Shown piece by piece: positions 34,288 to 46,480 of a stretch of DNA of 64,000 nt. The stretch is from Trifolium pratense (lineage: Eukaryota; Streptophyta; Magnoliopsida; Fabales; Fabaceae): contig NC_060060.1 in assembly GCF_020283565.1 (NCBI RefSeq), forward strand, positions 20,088,001 through 20,152,000. The letters are read 5' to 3'. The notes below the pieces were generated by a model. It saw only the letters and a program-made list of their open reading frames with translations, was not told the DNA's origin and did no database searches. The translations under genes and the position numbers were made by a program. Numbering within the stretch: position 1 is the first letter of the stretch; the number at the start of each line of letters is the position of its first letter.

Positions 34288-34632
34288 GGGGACCTAGGGT
34301 CAAAGATTCTAATTATAGTGGGTTAACACAAGATTAGTTATGAGAAACAAAGTAAAAATTGAGCCAAGGAAGTGATTATTTACTAAGGATCAATTGTTAA
34401 TAATAATCAAGAAAAACATGTGAAAAATGAGTTATCAGTCTATCACCAAGAAACAAGAGAAAGGAAAACAAAATCTCTTATATGCTTATATATCACACTT
34501 CTACATGACTTTCCTTCACAAATAATTTACTCTCTTTCATTTTTTCATCAAAACTAAATCATGCAACAAGATTATGGAAAAACTTTCACAAATGCACAAA
34601 AGTGCAAAACGTTGTTGTAAGAACAAGACCTC
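34288..34632. other. Intergenic stretch
   Basis: No gene seen. It holds the 3' flank of the minus-strand KLCR gene. Confidence 0.4.
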
Positions 34633-36730
34633 TTATGTTCTTAAACCAAATGCACCCCATCTCCTTCTACTTTCTTTCTTCATCTTTAAGGTGTTTGAAT
34701 CTATAAGTTTTTCCAGAGATTTTCCCCTTCTACTTCGAACTCTTCCTGCTTCTTTCAAAAGCTCAAACAATCTTTTCTTTTCGTCATCAACATCTGGATT
34801 TGCAGTTCCAAGCTTTTCTTCTCTCATTTTGAGTATATATTCCAATATTTGAATGGCATCTTCAACTCTGTAATAAAATAAAATTAAAGAGTTATTTTCA
34901 TCCACCAAAAAGCAATCATACTTGTAAAATTTTTGGACTCAATTTACCATGGTAAATTTGGAAGGTGAACTAGATTGTGTGACTGCGCCAAATGCGTGAT
35001 TCCTTAACTACAAGACATTTGGATTCTTGAGTATAGGATTTGGATTAGACGCATTCAGGCAGTCATGCGGTTACTAGTCTCGACTGTCCGATTTAAACAA
35101 AGAGAAAAAAAAAAATTGTTTACCTTCCTAATGCATCGTAAGTTGCAGCTAGGTTGCTATACACACCAAGAGTGTCCAAATGATAGGTTCCACACTCCCT
35201 CTCCAAGATCTCTCTAGCTTCTTCAAAATGTGTAGCAGCCTCTTCTATTTTATACAGTTGAACGCACGCCAAACCCATCTGGTTCAACACAAATCCAAAA
35301 AACGCAGATTTCCTTTCCCCGCCGCCTCTCAGCTTGGTGACAGCATTGTCAAAAGATTTCCAAGCATCCACATGCCGACCAACCATGTAGAACATCACTC
35401 GCATCTGAGCTTCTATTCCTGCAACTGTTCTATATTGTCCAGGGATACCTTCCAATAGTTTCACCGCCTTTTGCAAGAGCTTCAGCGCTTCCTCGGGCTC
35501 GTTTAGAGCTTCATAGATAGCAGAGATTTCAGTTAAACCACTTGCAATCTCTCCGGCAGTTATTCCAGACACAGGTTTACTGTATATCCTTAATGCGTTT
35601 TCGCAATAGGATATCGACTCTCTTAATTTTCCTGTCTTGTAGTAAAGATCAGCTAGTCGAATGTACACTAAAGCCACAGAACTGTGATGTTCACCCTTCG
35701 TAGATTTGAACACTGTCAATGCTTTCTGATAGGCAAAAACAGCTTCGTCAAAACGACAAAGCGACGTGTAAATATCTCCAATGCTAACATCAATAGCTGC
35801 AATCTCAGTATCTTGTCCGTTAGCAATCATTGACATGCTGGCTAGGACAAGGTGCTCGAGTGCTGGTTCATAATCTCCCTTTGCTTCGCATATAAGAGCC
35901 ATGAGACGCCGGTCTGCTGCTTCTGTAAGGGAAGCGGGTGAGCAATGCTCCCGATGAATTTCAAGTGTTTTCTTGCAGAAGTGCTCTGCGTCGTCGAATT
36001 GCATGGCTTGAACATGGGCTTCAGCTAAGTATCTGTCATTCAAGGTAACCAATTAGTTAGAAATCTTTTTAGCACCTTTTACATAATTATCAATTTAGAA
36101 AACATTGATCAAAATCAATTAAAGACCTACATGTTTATTATGCAAAACAAACATAGAACATTAAAAATTATGGCCCTAAATTTGAAAAAATAACTAAATC
36201 GAGTGACGTTGTTCAATTAAAAATACTAAATTATCAATTTACAAATTTTTCACAACAAGTTTTTCACATCTATGTAGAAGCTTCATTTTGTACCTTCTAA
36301 GAAACTCCGACAAAAGCAAAACTAATGTGAGTTTAAATACCAAACCAAACACACTCTAGATTAATTGATTCTTGCAATTTCAATGACTAGTACTAATTAT
36401 CTTACATGCTATTTCTGCATAAGAATATTTGTGAAAGAAACATAACTACATTCTAGTATATGTACTATGAAGACAAGACAAAAACATGTTTAGTCATAAG
36501 TAGTGTTAACTTTACCTGCAAGTTTCTGCAACTCTCGGGTCAGACTTACCCAAAATATCCATTTGGATCTTCAAACCCGACTCATAACACAAAATGGATC
36601 TATCCAATTGTCCACTCATGGAATAAGTATCACCAAGTTGCATATACCCAGAAAATTTCACCATAGCATGACCCGACCCGTTTTCAACATCCAACAACAA
36701 AATAGACCGTTCCAATTCCTCAATAGACAC
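34633..36730 (-). pseudogene. Kinesin light chain-related (KLCR/CMU-type) TPR protein, 5'-truncated
   Basis: Exons on the minus strand are 36730-36516, 36032-35124 and 34867-34633, joined by GT-AG introns in phase 2 (each completing an Arg codon), giving 452 residues. TPR-type repeats include YMQLGDTYSMSGQLDRSILC, IGDIYTSLCRFDEAVFAYQK and QMGLACVQLYKIEEAATHFE, and the tail REEKLGTANPDVDDEKKRLF is characteristic of plant KLCR proteins, which line cortical microtubules and steady cellulose synthase tracks. Known members are near 600 residues; here the first 150 or so are gone. In-frame TGA lies directly upstream (36733-36731), where the sequence changes to an F-box gene fragment. The rest is intact, so the truncation may be recent. 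It could be a partial gene expressed from a new promoter, but I consider it a pseudogene. Confidence 0.85.
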
Positions 36731-36734
36731 TCAA

Positions 36735-37390
36735 TCGCTGGCTTCTCGTGTGCTCCAATATCAACTGGATGTATTATATTAACGGTTGATTATATTAGTT
36801 CTTATGTTGTAGCTATTAGCACTTGTTCTCCTGGGGCAAATGAATGGACAACTGTTAATTACGAAAACCGCCCAGAATTTTTCGGGAGCATATGGAATAA
36901 GCTTGTCTTTTGTAATGGATTATTTTATTGTTTGAGCCTCACAGGTTGGCTAGGGGTGTTTGATCCAGTTGAATGTACTTGGAGTGTTCTGGAAGTACAT
37001 CCACCAAAATGCCTAGTGGAGGGTTTTATTGCCAAAAACTGGTCAACAGAGCACGAAGGGAATATATTTCTAGTTAATGTATGTTGCGGTGATGACCCGA
37101 CTGTATTCAAGTTAGATCAGACGCAAAAGGAATGGAAAGAGGTGACAACGCTAAATGGAGTGACACTTTTTGCTAGTTTTATGTCATCTCATTCTAGGAC
37201 TTACGTCACTGGATTAATGAGAAACAGTGTCTATTTCTCTAAAGTCCGTTCCTATGGAAAGCGTTGCATATCATTCTCTCTTGATGACCATAGATATTAT
37301 CCCAGTAAGCAGTGTCGTGACTGGGTAGAATGGGATGCTTTTGAGAACATCTGGATTGAACCACCGAAAGACTTTGCTGGCTGGAACTAA
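36735..37390 (+). pseudogene. F-box/DUF295-type protein, C-terminal part
   Basis: From about 36735 the frame reads a DUF295 (kelch-like) domain: TCSPGANEWTTVNYENRPEF, FCNGLFYCLSLTGWLGVFDP, MSSHSRTYVTGLMRNSVYFS, KRCISFSLDDHRYYP, ending at 37388-37390. Such plant proteins usually carry an N-terminal F-box that docks to SKP1 in an SCF ubiquitin ligase; that part is missing here. The frame stays open leftwards to 36503, but those residues are antisense of the KLCR exon and not part of the family. It abuts the truncated KLCR gene head to head. Confidence 0.75.
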
Positions 37391-37930
37391 AAAAAATTAG
37401 CAGAGCAAGTAAGCATTTCTAAAATCAATTTTGTGTAGAGCTCTTCTTTTTGTCATTGACGCGTGTAGAGCTTTTCTGTTGGATACATGCTTTTGTAGGC
37501 TGCAGACATTTATGGAGCTACTAGTTTATGCATGAAATTTTCTTAGTCTTTTGTTAGATACATACAAATTATTCCATGTTGCATGCAATCTTATTCTTGT
37601 TGAGTTATATGCAAATCTTACGGATTTTTTCCAATGGTTACACGTGCATTAATTGCATCTCCAACTATTATCTACATTTACTGTATCTTATACATGAAAT
37701 TGTTGTTGGTACTGAGTACAGTTGAATGTGCATTTCTGACAGTACAATGTTGCTATGAAATATTACAAGTGCGTCATTACAGTCAAATGTTCTAAGTTAG
37801 AGGTTCAACTTAAACTACAAAACTGTGCGTGCATGTATTTGTTTATGCATAATACACGAGTCATATTAAATGAGAGCACTAGTTTGTTGTGAGAATGAGA
37901 GAAGTGATCATCATAAACCAAGTAATGCAT
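37391..37930. other. 3' flank of the F-box fragment
   Basis: AT-rich; no gene seen. Confidence 0.4.
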
Positions 37931-38152
37931 AGGTTTTAAAAAACGGTCGCGGTCACGTCTCGGTTTCGTAAAGGTTTTCGCGATTTCGGTCCGTACAGGT
38001 GTTATGACGCTAAATGCGGTCGTCGCGGTGTGAATTAATCACATTTTGTTTTTTAATATAAAAAACGGTGATAACGGTAACGGTATTGGCACCTGCCAAA
38101 ACTGTTTTGTCGCGTCCGTTTTCACGGTCGCGGATCTTTATTTAAAACCATG
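37931..38152. mobile_element. Small inverted-repeat element rich in CGGTCGCGG
   Basis: Begins AGGTTTTAAAAAACGGTCGCGG and ends with the inverse CGGTCGCGGATCTTTATTTAAAACC. GC-rich arms contrast with the AT-rich surroundings. The target duplication is unclear. Confidence 0.55.
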
Positions 38153-38250
38153 AATTGTTAGTCAGAATCCATAATCTCATTTGAAGTTAAATACTAATTT
38201 ATACTAATTGTTTTTTAAAAAAGTCGGGGTGTGAAAATTGTCAAGCTGTA

Positions 38251-38336
38251 AACTTTGCATTACGTTGTTACCTTCTCATATTACAATTGCATTTTAGTAA
38301 ACTTTGCATTACATTGTTACCTTCTCATATTACGTT
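38251..38336. repeat. Imperfect 45-bp tandem duplication
   Basis: AAACTTTGCATTAC(G/A)TTGTTACCTTCTCATATTAC occurs twice in succession. Confidence 0.8.
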
Positions 38337-38639
38337 GTAAGTGTATCACTTTGACTTTGACCCTCCCTTCTTATCTTATAGAATACCCTCGCAAGCATTG
38401 ATACCTACACACCTCCATCCCTGATAGCTTGAAAACCCCTGAACTGGTGATTGCTAAATGGTTATTTATCTGCTTGTTAAACATGTTGTCTTGTCCGGTT
38501 GAACATATCATTGGATTAATCTGTTGATGATTACTTATATCTTATTTTCAAATGAGGTGTGGGAAAATTGATCTTTGGTTTGTGAAATTGAAATACTACA
38601 TTTAAGTATAGTAAACCTTTCTTTGCTTTGCCATATGTG

Positions 38640-39440
38640 GAGGAACATCATTGTCTAACGTGATATCTATGTTTGAATGCAGCATTTTGACTCGAGTGCA
38701 AGTGCTTTCCTATTCTCAATGCACAACGCAGACATTTCAAGATTTGGTTATTTTGTCTGCACATCTTGAATTTCAATATTAAAATAAGTATAAATCCGGA
38801 CAATAAAAGAGTTTGCAATAAGAAATCAATTGAATTTATACCTAAATTGTACAAAATACAAAACCAAGCATTCGTAAGGTAGTTCCTCGACTCCACCTAA
38901 CTTAGGAAAAATAAATTACAAAAATTGGCCTTGGAGTTCCTTGACCTCCTTGTCTCCTCCTTAGAGTTCTCCTAACTCTAGAGTGGATATTAAAAGTTCT
39001 GAATATTTTTGAATGAATAATAGTGGATGAAGAAGACTCTATTTATATATTTTCAGTTGGATTTGGGCTTTTTCTGCGTGTCCATCGCACCCATCGTGGC
39101 CAGAATGGCGTGTATTTTCGCCTCATCGTGGTACGATGGAAGATTTGATCAGGATTTTCTGCGTTCTTTTCAAGTCATCATCGTGCCACGATGACAAGTC
39201 ATCGTGGTACCATGGAACAAGTTTGTTGCAGATTTTCTTCAATTTTAACCGCATTCTCATCGCGCCACACTGGACCTCATCTTAGGTACGATGGCTTGCG
39301 CTGTTTATTATGTTTTTGCCCTTTTTGTTGCGTTTTCCACTTTTCTTGGTTTTGGGCCAAGTAACTTCACTTTTCCAGGTATTTATTTGCTTCTGGGCTT
39401 CAACTGTTATTAAAACTACCTAAATTACTACTAAAAACAA
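38640..39440. other. Possible minus-strand LTR fragment
   Basis: Repeated ATCGTGG/CCACGAT motifs (39085-39290) and a minus-strand TATATAAATAGAG at about 39047-39035 resemble the promoter part of a plant LTR. No matching partner, ends or domains are visible, so this is only a suspicion. Confidence 0.25.
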
Positions 39441-39587
39441 CATATCATTGTAAAAATGCATGTGACTAAAAAGTTTGAATAAAAAAAGTGACTCATAAAA
39501 TGCATATTTACTTTATATATTTATCTTATAATTTCTTTTATATATTTTGCTTTCAAAATTTAATTATTTTCATTACTAAATTATACC

Positions 39588-39869
39588 TATAAACTCAGTC
39601 ATCCTTAAACATAATTTGTGTCTCTTTCCCTATCGTATTTGAATTATGTGCAGTTGACCGCATGTAGTCAGTAAATTTGGGCCGTCTTATCAAGATCAAA
39701 CGGTTCAAATTTTATGATTAATTTTAAATATAAACTCGGTCCTCCTTAAACATAATTTGTGTCTCTTTCCCTACCGAATTTGAATTTTGTGCAGTTGACA
39801 TGCATGTAGTCAGTAAATATGGGTCGTCTGGTCAAGATCAAACAGTTCAAATTTTAAGATTAATTTTAA
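39588..39869. repeat. 141-bp tandem duplication upstream of the UGT pseudogene
   Basis: TATAAACTC(A/G)GTC(A/C)TCCTTAAAC starts at 39588 and again at 39729; both units run to GATTAATTTTAA with scattered differences. Confidence 0.85.
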
Positions 39870-40142
39870 TTATAAAATTTGATTTTAAAATTTGAACTAT
39901 CTAATCTTGATCAAACAATTTACATATAGTCGACTGCACTGCGGTCAATATATTATGATTGCAGTGAACCCCAATCCGTCCGTACTATGTGTCATAGAAG
40001 CTAAGAAGTTTCTAGCATACCATCACACACCACATGTGGAAAGAAAAAATATCTAAGAAGTTTTTTTGACTAAAAAACCATCTAAGAAGTTTATTACCTC
40101 TATCTTTGCCATACCTTAAACACCAATATTATACATACAACC

Positions 40143-41341
40143 ATGGAAGTTTATCCTAAGAATTTTCACATTGCAGTTTTTCCATGGCTTGCTTTTGGTC
40201 ACATAAGTCCATTCTTTGAGCTTGCTAAACTTATAGCTCAAAAGGGTCACAAAATTTCCTTTATTTCAACACCTAGAAACATGAAACGTCTCTCTAAACT
40301 ACCTCAAAATTTACAACCTTTGGTAAACTTGATAGAACTTCCACTTCCTCATATAGAAAATCTCCCTAAGAATGCAGAAGCCACTATGGACATTCCAACA
40401 CACATTGTTCCATATCTCAAGAAAGCATTTGATAGTCTTCAACAACCTTTGATTGAATTTTTGGAAAAATCCAAACCTGATTGCTTCATATATGACTTTG
40501 CACCTTATTGGTTACCACCAATATTATCAAAGCTTGGCATCTTAAGTATATTTTTCTCAATTTATAGTGCATTTGGTATGTCTTTTGCAGTGGAATTCAT
40601 ACGTGGAAGAAAGTCAAATGATGATGACAGTATTCTTTCTGCTGTACACTATGAACAAAATGAATCTGGTGTTTCAGATAAGCTCAGAGTCAAAGAAACC
40701 TGTTTTGGTGCTGATTTTATTGCTATAAGAAGTTGCATGGATGGAGATTGAAGGTAAGTATATCTTGAATCACTTGAAAATTTGAGCAAGAAAAAAGTTA
40801 TTCCAGTTGGATTATTGCCACCTTCACTACAATTCAGTGAAGACAAAAAGGATGAGAATTGCTATACAATCTTTAAGTGGTTGGATAAACAGGTACTCCC
40901 TCCGTTCCTTTTTATTTGTCGTTTTAGATTTCTATATGCCAACGCACAACTTTGGTTACTGATATCTTTAAGTGGTTGGATAAACAGGAAAAAAAGTCGG
41001 TGATTTATGTTGCATTTGGAAGTGAAGTGACATTAAGTGATGAAGAATTTTTTGAGATAGCTAAAGGATTAGAGTTATCTAGTTTTCCTTTTCTTTGGAT
41101 TGTGAAAAACCAAGTTAAACATGATTGGCTTGTTGAGAATCAATTAAATAAGAATGGATCACCACAGTTGAGAATCTTAGCACATGAGTCAATTGGAGGA
41201 TTTTTAACACACTGTGGTTGGAGTTCAGTGATAGAGAGTCTTAAATTTGGATGTCCACTTATTAGGTTACCATTTGAAAATGAAGAATGTTATCTCATAA
41301 GTTTGAAGAGATGCATCATATTTTCTTTTTATGGATCGTAG
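40143..41341 (+). pseudogene. UDP-glycosyltransferase pseudogene, UGT91-like
   Basis: ATG at 40143 begins a family-1 plant UGT: FHIAVFPWLAFGHISPFFEL (catalytic-type His in GHISP) and FAPYWLPPILSKLGI. It resembles UGT91-type enzymes that add rhamnose or other sugars to flavonoids and saponins. Damage: a tandem 4-bp ATGG duplication (40737-40744) shifts the frame to a stop at 40751, and a further small insertion follows. A 71-bp filler bounded by a 24-bp duplication lies at 40869-40987. The PSPG box is present ([20 protein letters not shown]) but its W-A-P-Q start and the preceding ~20 residues are deleted (GSPQL). The end is truncated after ENEE. Full-length enzymes have about 460 residues. 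Not functional. Confidence 0.88.
40869..40987. repeat. 24-bp duplication flanking 71 bp of filler DNA
   Basis: ATCTTTAAGTGGTTGGATAA plus ACAG is at 40869-40892 and again at 40964-40987. Between them the filler begins GTACTCCCTCCGTTCC, the end of a Stowaway MITE, and lacks the other end. Confidence 0.9.
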
Positions 41342-44160
41342 TGGAGCAGTCGTAAGTTGCTTTGCTTTTTTACTATAATGTATTTCTTATTATTTTCAAA
41401 AAGAGTTAGAGGCGGTTTGCTAACAATATTGCTTGTGAGAAAGATTGAAATAAGTTTCAATTATAGAATAATATAATGTGATTCATAGATATTAGTTTTT
41501 CATTTTTCATCATTTGATCAAATTCTTTGAAAGTATGTACCAAATAACATAGTCGCTTATTCTACTCTATGTAATTAAACATAACTTATATTTAACAATA
41601 ATACAATTTTTGTGTTGATATATTAACCTTTTTTCCTCTCAAACTTTTACTTGGTGAAATTTTATCTCAACTTTTATTTGTGAGGATTTTTTAGTTTATT
41701 GTTCAGTTTACATTTTTTTAATTGCTTAATTCTTTTTTTTTTAGTTTTTTTTCTTTGCGAGGTTTACCTCCGTCCAATTTTGTTTATGTAATTGAAGTGT
41801 GGATTGTTTAAATAATTACGAAGAAATTTGTTAGTATAATTCAATAATAATCATCAAATTACCAAGAAATATATATTTCATCAATCAAAATCACCATTGT
41901 TAGTGCAAATCAATAATAACCATCAATTACTAATATATAAATCGTTATATTTAACAATGGAGAATGAGCACACAAAATAAAAAGAAATACATATATAATT
42001 AGTATAAAATGTTAAGAGTTGGTAGACTAATTTATACTTTAGAGTAATTTTTACCACAATTTTTTTAATGATTTATTATCGTTATAAGAAACTTGATCTT
42101 CTCATACATTCATTTTTCTTATTGTAACTAATTTACAAATGAATTAAGGTGGATTTGTGGTTTTATTTTCACGGTTACTTCAAAAGACAAATTTAATTGA
42201 ATATAAATGAATAACTGCTCTATCACAAAGAATAGGTAATATCAAAATTAAAATGTTTTTTCTTTGTTACAAATTTTTTTTTTTGACACAATTTTTTTCT
42301 GTTACAATTAAAATGATGGTTTTGTTGTTTTAATAATTTTAGTGATATTTTCCTTGAAAAAATAAGTGATATTGTTGTAGGGTAGTAAGTAAAAATTGTC
42401 TTCAAACTTGTTTGATACTTTACTACAGATGAATAAAAAAAAATAGTTTGTAAAAAAAAAATAGTTTGTAAAAAAAAAAATTAGTACATATAAATATGGT
42501 ATTATGAAATGTACAAAAAAAAAATGGTATTATGAATAATAACATAACATAGTGGAAATGCACTCAAAGATATATACTCACATAAATTGTCGCTTTTCAT
42601 CGACTTTCTTAAGCATCAAAGATGCAACAAAGATAAAAGTAGAAGTCCCTCTTTAATTCTTTTATCCTAATTCACATGAAAAAATTGTCATATATACGTT
42701 AAGAAATAAAAAAAATAAAAAATAAGAAAAAGTTAGAAAACAAACATTATATCAATAAAAATAAGGATGTCTAAAATTTTCACACAATATGTAAGAGTAA
42801 CATAATTAATAAGTTGCTATATATATATAGAAACTAATAAATTGTGAAGAGATGAAGAACCTATTGAAGAGCTGCCATTCAATAGTTGATTGGGGAAAAA
42901 TGATGATGAAAACTCAAATTTGCACTACAAATTAACATTTAGCATTTGTGCACAAAATCATATATTTATACACACAATGGTTAGGGATGAGAAAAGATGA
43001 AGGTTTAAAGGATTGTATGATAAATTTATTTGTCATTGTTAAGGAATAAGAGTTAAGGAATATGAAAGAATGGTAGTTTTAAAGTTGGTGTGACAAAGTT
43101 AATTTTTTTTTAAAAAAATAATAGCACAATAGTAATTAATTAATAAACAATATAACTAAAGTATTTTTTTCATAAAATTTATTTATTTATTTTGTCAAGC
43201 ATGAATTTTTTTCGAGGAGTAATTTTTTTATTTGGTTTATTTATTTAAAGTAAAATTTTGCAAATTGCAAATCATATTTACGCATACATGATTTATATTT
43301 TATGTTTGGTAGTGTAAAATATGAAAGAGCATATATCTATTCATTGTTCTTTTGTAATTTGATCATTTTTTTCTTTCATTATTATTGTGAGCCATTATTA
43401 TTGTAACATATAGATAATTACTTTGGAGGATGAATCGACACACAAAATAAATTGTGGGACAAATTTTAAATAGATATGAGAAACTCTCTAAAGCATGCCA
43501 CATCATCACAATGCTTGCTTATGAACAACTCAACCTTCCTTTTACTAGTAAAAGATATTAATTGTATCGAAATTAATTTTGGCCCAATCCCTTTCTTTCA
43601 CTATATATTTCATTAAAATCGGTTTCATGCATTGAAGTTTTTGTTTGCTTTGTGTTGCAATTAGCAAGTAAATTAATAAAAAAAAGAAAAAAAAGGATCT
43701 GCATCCATGGTCCAGTTTATATGGAGATGATGGTATCCTTTTGCTTTAATTCGAAAATATCCAGGAGAATAGGAGAGGAATAAACATGGTATCAATATGG
43801 AGGAAGACAACCGAAAGAACCGTTGCCGTGGTTGTTGGATGGAAGAAGATGGACTTAGATCTCTCCGATTTTCCCTCGTGTTTTCTCTCTTTTTCCTTAA
43901 CCTAAAGGGTTGGTAAAATACAAAGAATAAAAAAAAAAAGAAAATCAACGTTTGGATTAAGGAAAATGTGAGAAAACTTGAGGAAAAATTGGAAAAATCC
44001 AAATCCAGAGGGTGGAAAGTTGAACACTTAAAAGAAATGATAAACTGTGAAAAGACACATGGAGTAACTTTTAATCTTAACCGTATATTTTTATCAAATG
44101 GTTAAGATTCATTTTTATCATTATCATATAAGAAATGCATTCTCATAAGATATGGCATAT
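41342..44160. other. Long AT-rich stretch with no gene
   Basis: I see only poly-A/T runs, simple repeats and low-complexity open frames (for example 43673-44002 minus). No transposon end was recognised. Confidence 0.45.
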
Positions 44161-45299
44161 TGATCACCGTCGTTTCGTGATCAAAATAATTTTAAAATAA
44201 GTAGTACAAGGTAGAGTAACCTTGGTCGTTTCGCAAGGACTCACAATCGGTTTAACAATGTTAGAATCAATTTAAAGGTTACAAATTGGGGGTTTTTAGG
44301 TTTGAAAACAGTAACAACAATAACGAATTTAATCAATGTGAAAGTAATCAATCCATTGGTTTTAGGAAATCTTGTTTATCATCTATCCTAGGTTCTCATA
44401 AGATTGTTCGTTAGTTTATGCTGGGCTGATTATAGAACTAATTTAACAAGCGAAAATCAATTCTATAAAGAATCGTTGATTAAGCACCAACGTGTTCAAT
44501 TGACTATGGGGATGATCAAGCGTCACCGATAACATAGATAAAATCATAACAATAATTCATTCAGCCCCTTTTTACAAGCGAAAAAGCATATATCAATTTC
44601 TATTCAAATTAATTTATACAAGCGATGAATGAATTCAAATGGTCTCGATAGTATGAATATGAAACAGAATAATTAAGCATCAATTGTATCAAACTCATAC
44701 ATAAAGAAGGAGACACGAAAATTGATATATGATAAGCATAAACATATGAATTGATAATAAAACCGAACCTCAAGAATCAAGAACGGAATTCCTTACACCA
44801 ATGGATTGAAAATAAGCTTAGTTCTCCATGAAGGTAGTGGCTGCTAGGGTTGTATTTCGTGAATGATGAATTGAATCCCCTAGCTGTTTTTATTCAGTTT
44901 AAAAAGTACATGGAAACGGGCCTTAGAATAATTGGGCCGAAAACATAAAGTTGTGCCGAAAGTTAATAATTTAATTCACGTCTGGAACATAAATGTAATT
45001 ATTCGACTTATTTGCGCTCCGAATTGACTTTAGGCTTCAACACAAAAGTTGTAGCTCTCTGTCTCAGCTTTCCACCGCATCTTCCCGCGCCTCAATCCGA
45101 TATTTGTAGCTCCAGTTATGACCTACAGACTAAGAAGGTGTCAAGTTATTATTAATTCAGAAAATAAGTGACGAAGATAAAATAAAGCTAGAAATAAACT
45201 TAAATATAAAAACTCATTAAAATAGTGAAAATAATAAAATAAACCATAGGAATACTTAAGTACAATAGTAGAAGAATGTGCGTTAAAATGCACTGATCA
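44161..45299 (-). mobile_element. Candidate solo LTR or repeat relic
   Basis: The stretch begins TGATCACCGTCG and ends GTGCACTGATCA-like, so either strand starts with TGATCA. Read on the minus strand it has LTR-like features, but no domain, partner or clear target duplication is visible. Confidence 0.3.
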
Positions 45300-45399
45300 C
45301 CTATATATATTTTGAAGGAAAACAGTAACTTCGTATTTAACTATGTTACCAATACATATGGGTACTTCAATAAAGAGGTGAAAACTAACTAGAGATGTG

Positions 45400-46088
45400 A
45401 CCACATTTGTTAAAGCATGAGCAACCTCATTGACTTATGGAAACTAGTGACAACATTTTTTGAATAATATCCCTAAGCTCAGACGCGTTAGGATGCTAAT
45501 TATGGAAACTAGTGACAACATTTTTTGAATCAAGTTCAAAATCAACATTTTTCGGATGCAAGTCATGGACCCAATTGAGAGCACTGAGTAAGCCTAGAGC
45601 TTCTCCTATATCGACATTAGTAATTGGCGATAACCATTATGTTTTGGCCAAAACAAACTTTTCTTGATCATCTCGAATGCACAAACCTATTACAATTTTG
45701 TTCAGCTATTTCGAGAATGATGCTTCTATATTGCATTTGTACCGACCTATTGGAGGTTTTGACCAACGAATTGCACTATTATGTTGTCGTTGATGAGATG
45801 CAAGTTCTTGTGATTCTGCACACCTTTACTATTAGCGCGTGCACATGCATGTTGAAACGGTTCAACCTTGTCTCTCCAAACCTCGTCATTTCTTTGTTGC
45901 CAAATAATCCATAACAAAGCCATGAAGAGTTGGGTAACTTTTTTTCGCGTTCTTTTAATGCTTTGTGGAAGGTTCGTAAGAAATTCATATTTCACCAAAA
46001 CTCTAATCTTCAACAAAATCGACTTCTTCAAATTGCTAGCCAAGATAAACTTGCTACTTATATGGATTACTCTAGTTCCACTATCCAT
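45400..46088 (-). pseudogene. RNase H / zinc-knuckle region remnant of a non-LTR retroelement
   Basis: On the minus strand FMALLWIIWQQRNDEVWRDK (about 45960-45850) resembles the zf-RVT tail of plant LINE polyproteins. Further on, EALGLLSALNWVHDLHPKNV (about 45610-45550) resembles the plant-type RNase H helix with the E-A-x-A/L-x-x-A-L pattern. Several stops separate the parts. Confidence 0.5.
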
Positions 46089-46109
46089 ACCAAGTGGGAG
46101 CCCCTCCTA

Positions 46110-46480
46110 GGGATATCCTAAGTTTAATGTTGATGAAACACATAGAAAAAGTGATGACTTCTCAACTTGTGGTGGATTACTTAGAGATGCTCATGGCGAC
46201 TTTATCGAAAGTTTCTATTACAATTTTTGTCGCAATAATTATAAAGATGTGAAGTTTACTTCATGTTATAGGTATTGCTCGTCATCTCCACCTTGATCGT
46301 GTTATATTATATTTGAAATAGATTTTGTCGTTGTTGCATCTGATGTCCTTAATCGTTCTACCACTATCTCTGATCTCAAACCTCTCTTAGAGGTTCTTAA
46401 TTTACTACATCTTCAGAATTGGTCTACCACTATTCAATTTTGCTTGCAGAGAGATCAATTTATGTGCGGGCGGGCTCATT
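46110..46480 (+). pseudogene. RNase H remnant in the opposite orientation
   Basis: PKFNVDETHRKSDDFSTCGG then LLRDAHGDFIESFYY matches the start of the plant RVT_3-type RNase H (FNVDG...GGLLRD). After frameshifts, EIDFVVVASDVLN and LQNWSTTIQFCLQR follow. It lies head to head with the previous minus-strand remnant. Confidence 0.5.

Noticed and set aside
43673..44002. Minus-strand frame with a hydrophobic start resembling a signal peptide
   Set aside because: Made of poly-T/A-rich sequence; no conserved cysteines or other motif to support a secreted peptide.
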